Below are positions 42,871-51,086 of a stretch of DNA of 64,000 nt, one piece after another. Numbering within the stretch: position 1 is the first letter of the stretch; each line of letters begins with the position of its first letter. The translations under genes and the position numbers were made by a program. Source of the stretch: Flavobacteriaceae bacterium UBA1903 (lineage in GTDB: Bacteria; Bacteroidota; Bacteroidia; Flavobacteriales; Flavobacteriaceae); the NCBI GenBank assembly GCA_002337605.1, contig DDGL01000014.1:321827-385826 (forward strand), given 5' to 3'. The notes beneath the pieces were generated by a model that did no database searches, had not been told where the DNA came from, and saw only the letters and a program-made list of their open reading frames with translations.

Positions 42871-45800
42871 ATGAAAAAAATAGTCCCATTTCTCATTCTG
42901 TGTTTAGCAGCTTGCTTAACTTTTTTCCATTTCACAGAAACCACACCTGAAGTTCCTTCAGACCATAAAATTTCATCTGAAAATGTATATGTAAGCAAAA
43001 AAGAAGCGCTTGAATCTTTTAAACCCAATCTCAATGAGTCATTAAAAAGTGCTCTAGAATGGGCAAAAGCAAACCCTGAAGCCTTTGCAAATGGCCCAGC
43101 TACTTGTTTTGCTCCTGATACAGACAGAGCGTTTGTTGAAGCGTTTTATGCAAACAGAACTGCGATCCAGAATAGTTTAGGCATACAGACCAACCGATTT
43201 AATTTAGGAAACCGATGGAACTCAACCGCAACAAACGGAGGAGGTTTAGGACAAGGTGATATCACCACCTTAACCTGGAGTTATGTCCCTGATGGCACCA
43301 CCATAGGAAACGGAGGATGCCAATTACCGGATGCCGGTACTTTTACAAGTGATTTTATTAGTTTTTTTAATGGTATTTATGGACCGCCAGCTGTTCCTGG
43401 AGATTATACTACTGCACCCTGGCACACTATTTTTGTCAATATGTTTAACTCCTGGAGCACTACATCCGGGTTGATCTTTGTTTATGAACCCAATGACGAC
43501 GGAGCTACCAACGTTTCCAGTACCGGAATCCTAGGAGTACGCGGTGATATGCGTATTTCCGGACACCTAATTGATGGAAACAGCGGTGTTCTTGCCTGTA
43601 ATTATTTTCCTAATGGGGGCGATATGATCATAGACACCGGAGACAACTATTTTGCAAATAACCCCACTATTGGAACTACCAATGTACTCACCCATGAAAT
43701 AGGTCACGGTATAGGTATACAACATGTGTGCCCTGTAAACACAACCAAATTAATGGAGCCTTTTGTTACAACGGCATTTACAGGACCACAAGAAGATGAT
43801 ATTCTTGCCGCAAACAGAGGTTATGGAGATCCCGATGGGACAAACGATACTGCAGTTGGAGCTACTTTCTTAGGCGCAAACCCAGTGCCTACTTCTTATT
43901 CGAGATCGCAACGAAGTATTGACGATAATGGAGACACAGATTATTATTCATTTACTGTAAACCAAGCCACGACCCTTTCGGGAACACTCACACCCACTGG
44001 GACCACTTATTTAGACGGCGTACAAAACCCTAACGGCTCTTGTAGTGCCGGCTCTAATTTTAATGCACTTACCGTTGCAGATTTAATGTTTGAGATCGTC
44101 GATACTAATGGGGTTACCATTTTAGCAACAGGTAACGGAAACGGCCCTGGTGTTGCTGAAACTGTAAATAACATCCCACTTCCCGTTGCGGGCACCTATT
44201 ACGTAAAAGTAAATCAGGAAGGTACTGCAGTTAATAATGTACAAATGTACGATCTGGACTTTAGCCTTTCAGGAGTTCCTAACGATGCTCCCGTTGCTAC
44301 TGCACCAAATGCCCCAACTGTAAATGAGGATGATATTAACGTAGCATTGGATAACAATATTGATGTTTCAGATCCCGATGGAGATAATCAAACCGTCACC
44401 TTTACAATAACTGGCGGAACTGTAACGCTTGGAGCTGGGGGTATTACCTTTGGTGGAGGCGGAAACGGAACTGCAAATTTTACAGCTGCTGGAACTCTGG
44501 CAAATATAAATACTGCCTTAGATGCTGCTACCTTTACTCCTACGCCCAACCTGAACGGGGTTAACGCAGGTATAATTTCTTTTAGTAGCAACGATGGTAT
44601 TGCAAATTCTAATGACGCTTCTGTAACCTTTGATATTGGTGCTGTAAACGATGACCCAACCTACAATTCTTTACCAACCGATGTAATAGTAATCGAGAAT
44701 ACACCCTCTAATGTAGATTTATCTGCAGGTGTGTTTGATGATATTGATTCCGCAACAAGCCCAGTGACACTAACTATTACAGCAGGGGTGGGAACTTTAA
44801 CAGGGGTTCCAGGAGGAGGAGTTTCAGTTTCAGGAGCAGCTAACACAGTGATCCTGGACGGAACAGCCGCAAACATAGACACATATTTAAACATACCTGC
44901 CAACCTTCAATATACCGGACCTCCCGGTTTAACCGGAGATGATGCTACTACGCTCACTATAACAGCAAACGATGGTGGAAACACAGGAGCTGGAGGAGGA
45001 ACTACTGTCTCACTGGGGGTAGTAAATGTAGACATTGTCACCTGTAATCTTACTATTATGTGTCCTGCCAACGTTACCATTGAATGTGATGAAGACAGTT
45101 CACCAACAAACACAGGAACAGCCACTGCAACTGATGCATGTCCTGGAACTCCTGTCATTACCTTTTCGGATATGGTGGCTCCTGGAGTAGGAAATAATTC
45201 AGTAATAACAAGAACCTGGATGGCAACAAATGCTTACGGAAACAGCTCGTCCTGCGATCAGATTATTACTGTTGAAGACACGACACCACCTGTACTAACA
45301 TGCCCAGGCGATAGCACTATTGAATGTGACGAAGACACGACCCCGGCAAATACAGGCACAGCAACTGCCACAGACAACTGTGACGGCTCACCTGCAATTA
45401 CTTTTAGTGACGTTATTACTATGGGAATGGGTAGTAATTTTACCATAACAAGAACCTGGACAGCAACAGACGCCAATGCAAATGCCTCCAACTGCGTACA
45501 GGTAATTACAGTTGAAGACACAACCCCTCCGATGGCAAATTGCGCTGCGCCTTTAACGGTTCAACTAGATGCTTCAGGAAATATAAGTATTGATCCCTCG
45601 CAAATTAACAATGGCTCCATCGATAACTGCGGAGATTCAACTTTAACAGTTTCTCCAGAAAGCTTTACTTGCGCAGATGTAGGTCCAAACATGGTAACCC
45701 TTACAGTAACTGATGAAAACGGAAACAGTTCATCCTGTACAACTACGGTAACAGTTGAGGACAGCCTACCACCAGCAATGGTATGCCAGGACATAACTGT

Positions 45801-47022
45801 TCAATTAGACGCAACAGGAAATGTGAGTATTACACCAGCAAGTATAGATGGAGGAAGCACAGACAACTGTGGTATTGCATCCATAACTGCATCCCCTACA
45901 GACTTTACCTGTGGAGACGTAGGACCAAATAACGTAACCCTAACAATAACTGATGTAAACGGAAATAGCAATACCTGTACGGCCATAGTCACTGTGGAAG
46001 ACACGATCGACCCAATAGCAGTATGCCAGGACATTACCATACAGCTAGACGCTAACGGCAACGCAAGCATTGTAGCAACAGATGTAGATGGAGGAAGTAC
46101 AGATAACTGTGAAACTCTAGCGCTAAGCTTAGACATGGATACTTTTAACTGTGCAAACGTAGGGCCAAACGATGTGGTACTTACAGCAACAGATATAAGC
46201 GGAAACAGCAGTAGCTGTGTAGCTGTGGTGACAGTAGAAGACAACTCAACACCGTCCTTCACCTGCCAGAATATAACTGTGCCGTTAGATGAGACAGGTA
46301 CTGTCACTATTCTTCCTGAAGATGTAATTACAAACCTGGAAGATGTCTGTAATACACTTACCATAGAACTGGACGTGGACACTTTTACGTGCGCTAATAT
46401 AGGAACCCCCACCGTTGTAACTGTGACTGCAAACAATGCAAACGGAGTTATGATTACCTGTACTGCCACTGTAAATGTAGTAGACACACTGGGTCCAGCC
46501 TTTGATAATAGCACGCTTCCGAGCGACCAGGAGCGCGAAACAGACACCAATGGAGAGTACATTCTTGAAGACTTTACCCAAGGAGTGTTAGTTACCGACA
46601 ATTGCAGCTCAGTAGGAGCAGGAATTGTTCTTGAACAGGATCCCCTAATAGGATCGGTACTTACTGCTGGTGTGTACGACATTATCCTGAGTGTTGAGGA
46701 CGAATACGGCAATAGTGATGCATATATATTTGAGCTGGTAGTAACACAAACGTTAGGGATTGAAGAAAATAATTTCGATACCTCGAGTCTCACTGTATAC
46801 CCCAACCCAGCTTCAAATTACGTAGTTTTAAGTAATCCAAAGTCCATACCATTAAAAGGCATAGGTATCTACGATATTACAGGTCGCTTAATTAAAAATG
46901 TTGCTTATACAACTGGAGCATCCGAAATACAAATGGACATTTCAGAATTAGCAAATGCAACTTATTTTATTTTAATTACTACTGAAATTGGACAGGTTAC
47001 AAAGCAATTGATAAAAAAGTAG
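42871..47022 (+). CDS. Large secreted zinc metalloprotease with Ig-like repeats and T9SS sorting domain
   Basis: The 1383-residue protein has an N-terminal signal (a lipobox-like LAAC is possible but its +2 Leu is not typical), then a metzincin-type domain with zinc site HEIGHGIGIQH (His275, 279, 285) and a Met in TTKLMEPF. A PPC-like domain follows (about 325-470, DYYSFTVNQATTLSGTL), then two cadherin/VCBS-like units (about 475-720), two HYR-like units (about 725-895, each with a CP...IECDED start) and five related units (about 895-1290, CQDITVQLDATGN type). The end is a T9SS type A domain (LTVYPNPASNYV, YDITGRLI, TKQLIKK). It should be exported across the outer membrane and act on extracellular protein. 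Confidence 0.92.
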   Translation: MKKIVPFLILCLAACLTFFHFTETTPEVPSDHKISSENVYVSKKEALESFKPNLNESLKSALEWAKANPEAFANGPATCFAPDTDRAFVEAFYANRTAIQNSLGIQTNRFNLGNRWNSTATNGGGLGQGDITTLTWSYVPDGTTIGNGGCQLPDAGTFTSDFISFFNGIYGPPAVPGDYTTAPWHTIFVNMFNSWSTTSGLIFVYEPNDDGATNVSSTGILGVRGDMRISGHLIDGNSGVLACNYFPNGGDMIIDTGDNYFANNPTIGTTNVLTHEIGHGIGIQHVCPVNTTKLMEPFVTTAFTGPQEDDILAANRGYGDPDGTNDTAVGATFLGANPVPTSYSRSQRSIDDNGDTDYYSFTVNQATTLSGTLTPTGTTYLDGVQNPNGSCSAGSNFNALTVADLMFEIVDTNGVTILATGNGNGPGVAETVNNIPLPVAGTYYVKVNQEGTAVNNVQMYDLDFSLSGVPNDAPVATAPNAPTVNEDDINVALDNNIDVSDPDGDNQTVTFTITGGTVTLGAGGITFGGGGNGTANFTAAGTLANINTALDAATFTPTPNLNGVNAGIISFSSNDGIANSNDASVTFDIGAVNDDPTYNSLPTDVIVIENTPSNVDLSAGVFDDIDSATSPVTLTITAGVGTLTGVPGGGVSVSGAANTVILDGTAANIDTYLNIPANLQYTGPPGLTGDDATTLTITANDGGNTGAGGGTTVSLGVVNVDIVTCNLTIMCPANVTIECDEDSSPTNTGTATATDACPGTPVITFSDMVAPGVGNNSVITRTWMATNAYGNSSSCDQIITVEDTTPPVLTCPGDSTIECDEDTTPANTGTATATDNCDGSPAITFSDVITMGMGSNFTITRTWTATDANANASNCVQVITVEDTTPPMANCAAPLTVQLDASGNISIDPSQINNGSIDNCGDSTLTVSPESFTCADVGPNMVTLTVTDENGNSSSCTTTVTVEDSLPPAMVCQDITVQLDATGNVSITPASIDGGSTDNCGIASITASPTDFTCGDVGPNNVTLTITDVNGNSNTCTAIVTVEDTIDPIAVCQDITIQLDANGNASIVATDVDGGSTDNCETLALSLDMDTFNCANVGPNDVVLTATDISGNSSSCVAVVTVEDNSTPSFTCQNITVPLDETGTVTILPEDVITNLEDVCNTLTIELDVDTFTCANIGTPTVVTVTANNANGVMITCTATVNVVDTLGPAFDNSTLPSDQERETDTNGEYILEDFTQGVLVTDNCSSVGAGIVLEQDPLIGSVLTAGVYDIILSVEDEYGNSDAYIFELVVTQTLGIEENNFDTSSLTVYPNPASNYVVLSNPKSIPLKGIGIYDITGRLIKNVAYTTGASEIQMDISELANATYFILITTEIGQVTKQLIKK
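45050..46490 (+). repeat. Tandem Ig-like repeat region in the metalloprotease gene
   Basis: About seven units of roughly 200-250 bp. Units 1-2 share the frame CPxxxTIECDEDxxPxNTGTATATD; units 3-7 share CQDITVQLD...DGGSTDNC...FTCxDVGPNxVxLTxTDxNGNSxxC. Neighbouring copies are more alike than distant ones, which points to local duplication or gene conversion. Confidence 0.8.
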
Positions 47023-47054
47023 CTTTTAAGAGTAAGCCTAACAAGTAATTAGAC

Positions 47055-47090
47055 AACACCTCCTTCTAGCATTGAAGGAGGTGTTTTTTG
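47055..47090 (+). terminator. Terminator of the metalloprotease gene
   Basis: Perfect 12-bp stem AACACCTCCTTC with GAAGGAGGTGTT, loop TAGCATT, followed by further Ts. It lies 32 bp after the stop codon. Confidence 0.9.
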
Positions 47091-47264
47091 TAAGAATATC
47101 ATTTAGAGAAAATAGGTGTACAAGCTGCAACCATGGTTTTAAACATGTGTTGTCCATAAGAGCCCAGCTTTTTACTAAAAAGTCCTAAACCTTCTCGCTC
47201 CTCATAAATACTCTTTGCATTTTTAAGATAATAGATTGTTAGATTTTGCTTTTATAGCGATAAA

Positions 47265-48557
47265 TTAACCTCTCCTATCTACTAACAAAACAGGTTTCCT
47301 GCTTAATTTTGGAGATTGCAGCACCTCAATTCTGTCTTGTGTGGTAAATTCAATTCCTGGACGTACGCGGAGTTTTGCTCTAAAATGATCTTTTAAGGTG
47401 TCCTTGAAATTTTCCGAAAGATCGTCTGAGACTACTTTTACCAATAGTTCATCGGTACCTAGTTCATTTTGAAAAATCTCGATCACGAAACTTTGTATTT
47501 GTTCAAAATCCTGTAAAATATTATACATAGCAGGCGGATAGAGGGTGGTGCCTTTGTATTTTATCATTTGCTGTTTCCGGCCAACTACCGGTCCCAATCG
47601 CTGGGTGTTTCTACCACAAGAGCAGACTTGGGTGTGCGCTCTTACCATGTCTCCCGTCTTAAAACGCACGAGTGGCATCCCCTCGATCCCGAGAGTTGTA
47701 ATCACAAGTTCACCAACTGTACCATCTGGCACGGGCTGCCCCTGGTCATCTAGAATTTCAGTAATAATAAGATCCGGATGCGCATGTCCCCCTTGTTTTG
47801 CTTCACACTCATTAAATGCGGTTTGCATTTCAGTAGAAGCATAGGTAGCATATAAGTCGATATTCCATGCTTCTGAAATTTTCTTTCCGAGAGCATTCAG
47901 CTCAAAATGTTCATCACGTATGGGTTCTCCAATACAAATTGCCGCTTTAACCGAAGTTTTTGAAATATCAATGGTATGTTCTCGGGCATAAACCGCCAGC
48001 TTTAACAAAAATGAAGGCACACAAATTAAATAGGTGGGTTGAAATTTTAAAATACTATCCCATTGTAATTCTGGTATGCCAGAGCCAACTCTAATTACGG
48101 AGGCTCCCAACTTCCGAAGCCCTGTAAAGTATGCCAGCCCAGCCATAAATCTACGATCCAACGTTGTCATTAACTGCACAGTATCTTCGCTCGTGATACC
48201 AGAGCACGCTAAAGAAATTGATTCATTGTAGGCTAATCGCTGCAAATCTTTTTCGGTCAATCCAATGGTAACAGGCGCTCCTAGTGTTCCAGAAGTAGTC
48301 ACATAATCTATGATGTTATTTTTGGGAACACAGAAGAAATCATCATTGTATTCTTGTAAATCGTCTTTTGTGGTGCACGGAATTTTTCGCAAAGCTGCCA
48401 AACTATCTATTTCGTCAATTTCAATATTGTTTTTGGCAAATAGCGCTCTGTAAAACGGCGAATTTTCTGAAACATACTGTAGCGTCTCTTTCAGTTTTTG
48501 ATACTGAAAAGCTTCAATTTCTTGTGTAGGTTTTGTTGCTATACTAGGTTTTTTCAT
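47265..48557 (-). CDS. AMP-forming acyl/aryl-CoA (or -ACP) ligase, phenylacetate-CoA ligase family
   Basis: The 430-residue adenylating enzyme matches the phenylacetate-CoA ligase/CapK branch: VTTSGTLGAPVTIGLTEKD (P-loop-like ATP site), YATYASTEMQTAFNECEAKQGGH and LVRFKTGDMVRAHTQVCSCGRNTQRLGPVVGRKQQMIKYKG, with the C-terminal lid domain present. It is the last gene of the long pigment operon, overlapping its upstream neighbour by 4 bp. In aryl polyene pathways such a ligase activates the aromatic starter acid; that role is inferred from context. Confidence 0.88.
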   Translation of the reverse strand: MKKPSIATKPTQEIEAFQYQKLKETLQYVSENSPFYRALFAKNNIEIDEIDSLAALRKIPCTTKDDLQEYNDDFFCVPKNNIIDYVTTSGTLGAPVTIGLTEKDLQRLAYNESISLACSGITSEDTVQLMTTLDRRFMAGLAYFTGLRKLGASVIRVGSGIPELQWDSILKFQPTYLICVPSFLLKLAVYAREHTIDISKTSVKAAICIGEPIRDEHFELNALGKKISEAWNIDLYATYASTEMQTAFNECEAKQGGHAHPDLIITEILDDQGQPVPDGTVGELVITTLGIEGMPLVRFKTGDMVRAHTQVCSCGRNTQRLGPVVGRKQQMIKYKGTTLYPPAMYNILQDFEQIQSFVIEIFQNELGTDELLVKVVSDDLSENFKDTLKDHFRAKLRVRPGIEFTTQDRIEVLQSPKLSRKPVLLVDRRG

Positions 48558-50227
48558 TTCAATTTTCGCTTGGCTTTTTTCAAAAATTTCTCCACCAATT
48601 CCACTTCATCCAGCGAAGGTATCTCTTTTTGTGAAGCTTCGGTGAGAGCTATCACAGCTTCTTTATAATTTCTATTTTCGTAGTAATAGCGCCCTGCTAA
48701 ATAATGCGCTTTCCAATACTCTGGATTTAAGGATATTAAACCTTCAATTTTTGATGTATTGTGGTACAAGTCAGTTTCGATTTCAGTTTCAATTTCAGCT
48801 TCGATTTTCCGGTAAGCCTTATAATTTTCATAGGCTTGGGTTTGTAAAAAGGGCGAAGCAGCGATAGTGTGCTCTTTTTCTGAAAGAGAAATAAGCGATG
48901 GATTTCCCGCTCTATTGGTAAACACCTCCTCCAAATCGTAGCACACAAAAGCACCCAGTTGATACGGATTGGCAGATATCCACACTTTTAAATCGGCAGG
49001 CTGAAACACAATACCATGATGTGCCAGCAACTGGTTTAAGGCTTTTTCATTTCCATAGCCGATGTCTGCACCGTTTAATCCTTTCCGGTTTCTAAGTAGT
49101 GCAACGGCTTCCGTAGGATTTACTTTTTCTTCAGAATCCAGCAACTCTGTCATTCGGTTGAAACGGTAGGCAGTATGGCTTTCTTCAATGGTCTTTAGGT
49201 TTCTTCGGTCATTCTCAAATGCTTCACTTTGAAAATGGTTTGCACAAATTAATGCTGAAGTATTTTCAACTTCAAAAACACCAAAATTGTTAGGCGACAC
49301 TTCCAGTAAAACTGCTTTTTCATCTTTGGCGCTTCCCACCATAATCGCTTCAGAAACAAAAACTTCTCTTTTTTTTGCAATGGCAATAGCTTCATCGATG
49401 GTGGAAGCATACTGCAAAATCTCACGTGCTACAATGGAAATAGGGGTCTTTGCCACCAAAGGAATCTTCGACCTTCCTGCATTAATGGTTACCGTTAACC
49501 CCTGGTCATTCATCCCGGAAACAACGCCAATAAAACCACCCCAGGTCACGCTCATAAATTTGTGTCCTTCCTCCGGATGTACAAAAGCTATTATTTTTTC
49601 TTCAGCAAAAGCATCGCCTGCGTAAAAATCGAAATTGCGTCCTATCAGTAAGTTTCCATCCTCACTTTTGGTGTCCCAAACAGCAAAACTCGTACAGCCC
49701 ACCAGCATTAAATCCTGTAGCGCATGTCCAATATCATGCGCGCCGTGTAAATACAGCGAACGTAAATACGGCGGAGCCAGGTCGTTAAACTCTGGTGATG
49801 CATATCTTGAGACTCCGTATATTTCGGTTTTGTACTCTTCGGGGATGTGCTTATACATCTTACGGTTGTACCATTTTAAAAATTTGGTTAAGAACTTTTG
49901 TTGTCCTTCGCCAGGCACTAGGCTATTTACTTTATCGAGAAATACTTTTTCCTGTTTGTAGTAAAGTGCTTGTGTTAAGCTTCCGTTTGCCAATCCACGT
50001 TCCAAGGGATTCCCTTCTACGTAAAGCTCCCATAAACCAAACTTGTTTTTGGTCAGGAAGTTATTTCCCTGAGTAAAGGTGCTGTCATTTATGGTTAGTT
50101 TTTCTGGAAGGTCCCCTGTATATTTTGAAATATCCGGGCGGTCTTTAAGGGATTTTTTGACTCCACAGCCTGTTAGGGTTAAGACTAGTAAAAAAAGTAT
50201 TGCTATGTTAAACCTGTTACTTCTCAT
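48554..50227 (-). CDS. C45-family autoproteolytic acyltransferase/hydrolase lipoprotein
   Basis: The 557-residue precursor has a lipobox ending TLTGC (Cys21). The central domain matches the acyl-CoA:6-aminopenicillanate acyltransferase family (Ntn hydrolase), with Gly177-Cys178 in LVGCTSFAVWD as the expected self-cleavage site and nucleophile, followed by GRNFDFY. A TPR-like helical tail (about 490-550) follows. Family members form or break amide and ester bonds to acyl groups. It sits between the cupin and ligase genes, overlapping both by 11 and 4 bp, so it is part of the pigment operon; its substrate may be a pathway product at the membrane. Confidence 0.88.
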   Translation of the reverse strand: MRSNRFNIAILFLLVLTLTGCGVKKSLKDRPDISKYTGDLPEKLTINDSTFTQGNNFLTKNKFGLWELYVEGNPLERGLANGSLTQALYYKQEKVFLDKVNSLVPGEGQQKFLTKFLKWYNRKMYKHIPEEYKTEIYGVSRYASPEFNDLAPPYLRSLYLHGAHDIGHALQDLMLVGCTSFAVWDTKSEDGNLLIGRNFDFYAGDAFAEEKIIAFVHPEEGHKFMSVTWGGFIGVVSGMNDQGLTVTINAGRSKIPLVAKTPISIVAREILQYASTIDEAIAIAKKREVFVSEAIMVGSAKDEKAVLLEVSPNNFGVFEVENTSALICANHFQSEAFENDRRNLKTIEESHTAYRFNRMTELLDSEEKVNPTEAVALLRNRKGLNGADIGYGNEKALNQLLAHHGIVFQPADLKVWISANPYQLGAFVCYDLEEVFTNRAGNPSLISLSEKEHTIAASPFLQTQAYENYKAYRKIEAEIETEIETDLYHNTSKIEGLISLNPEYWKAHYLAGRYYYENRNYKEAVIALTEASQKEIPSLDEVELVEKFLKKAKRKLK

Positions 50228-51086
50228 ACCGCTTATTCACCTCTCGTAACACTTTACTTTCTTTATAATCGGTCCATTTCTCGCCCTGGATACGGCGCAT
50301 GATATTTTCAAAATTTCGCATAAAAAGAAGGTTACTGAATAGCTTTGCCAGACGCTTTCCGTTTCTTGGAAAAGCTCTCAAAGTGATGGAAAAACCTGCA
50401 TCTTCATAGGTTATATAGTGCCAATACCCGCTAGGCATATAAAGTGCATCACCGTGTTGCATGGTTACTGAAATTCCTTCCACATCACGTAATGCAGGGT
50501 ATGTATCAAAATCTGGATGATCCATATCTATGGTTTCCAGATTATGCACCGTATACGGCACTTTATATAAATATTTTGCCTGATTGGGATGAAACAGCGT
50601 TACTTTTTTGGTTCCGTGAAAGTGGAAGTGCATTAAATCTGCCAGATCCATATCGTAATGCGCCAGTACTTTTCCGCCTTTACTTCCAAAGAACATCACG
50701 GGGAGTTTTTTAAAAAAAGGTAAACCAATATCGGGGTAATCGAAATCTTTGGTAAGTTGTGGCATTTTCTGAAGCACATTGTAAAAAAACATGCGCAAGT
50801 CTGTAGGACCTTTTTTTAAGATGTCAATGTAATCGTAGAGCTTCATTTCGACAGCAGCTACAACCGATTTTTTATGCCCTTTGGTAGGTACATTATTGTA
50901 CAAAGGCACTACTTGTTCTCCAGCCAGGCTTTGAATATAGTCCAGATCCCACTTTTTATAAGCTGGCCAGTCTTTCGTCAGGTTCTTAATAAGCACCGGA
51001 CGTTGTGGTTTGTAGTATTGCTTTACAAAATCTGCTTTGTTAATACTATCTACAACGGTAATGGGGGTGGTTTTTATCTGGCTCAT
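50217..51086 (-). CDS. Cupin-like JmjC-domain protein (putative Fe(II)/2-oxoglutarate hydroxylase)
   Basis: The 289-residue protein matches the cupin_8/JmjC family: KADFVKQYYKPQRPVLIKNL at the N-terminus, an iron-binding H-x-D at His143-Asp145 (AHYDMD) and a distal His223 (SGYWHYITYED). With all three iron ligands present an active dioxygenase is plausible. It overlaps the MMPL exporter gene by 4 bp and the C45 gene by 11 bp. A hydroxylation of pathway intermediates or of a protein is possible; neither can be told from sequence. Confidence 0.85.
   Translation of the reverse strand: MSQIKTTPITVVDSINKADFVKQYYKPQRPVLIKNLTKDWPAYKKWDLDYIQSLAGEQVVPLYNNVPTKGHKKSVVAAVEMKLYDYIDILKKGPTDLRMFFYNVLQKMPQLTKDFDYPDIGLPFFKKLPVMFFGSKGGKVLAHYDMDLADLMHFHFHGTKKVTLFHPNQAKYLYKVPYTVHNLETIDMDHPDFDTYPALRDVEGISVTMQHGDALYMPSGYWHYITYEDAGFSITLRAFPRNGKRLAKLFSNLLFMRNFENIMRRIQGEKWTDYKESKVLREVNKRYEK

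Noticed and set aside
42871..42945. Possible lipobox (LAAC) in the metalloprotease signal
   Set aside because: The residue after Cys is Leu in a still hydrophobic stretch, and T9SS cargo normally uses a plain Sec signal.
45801..46805. A 334-codon minus-strand frame opposite the metalloprotease repeats
   Set aside because: Its length comes from the repeated codon pattern on the other strand; the Ser/Thr/Val-rich translation matches nothing.
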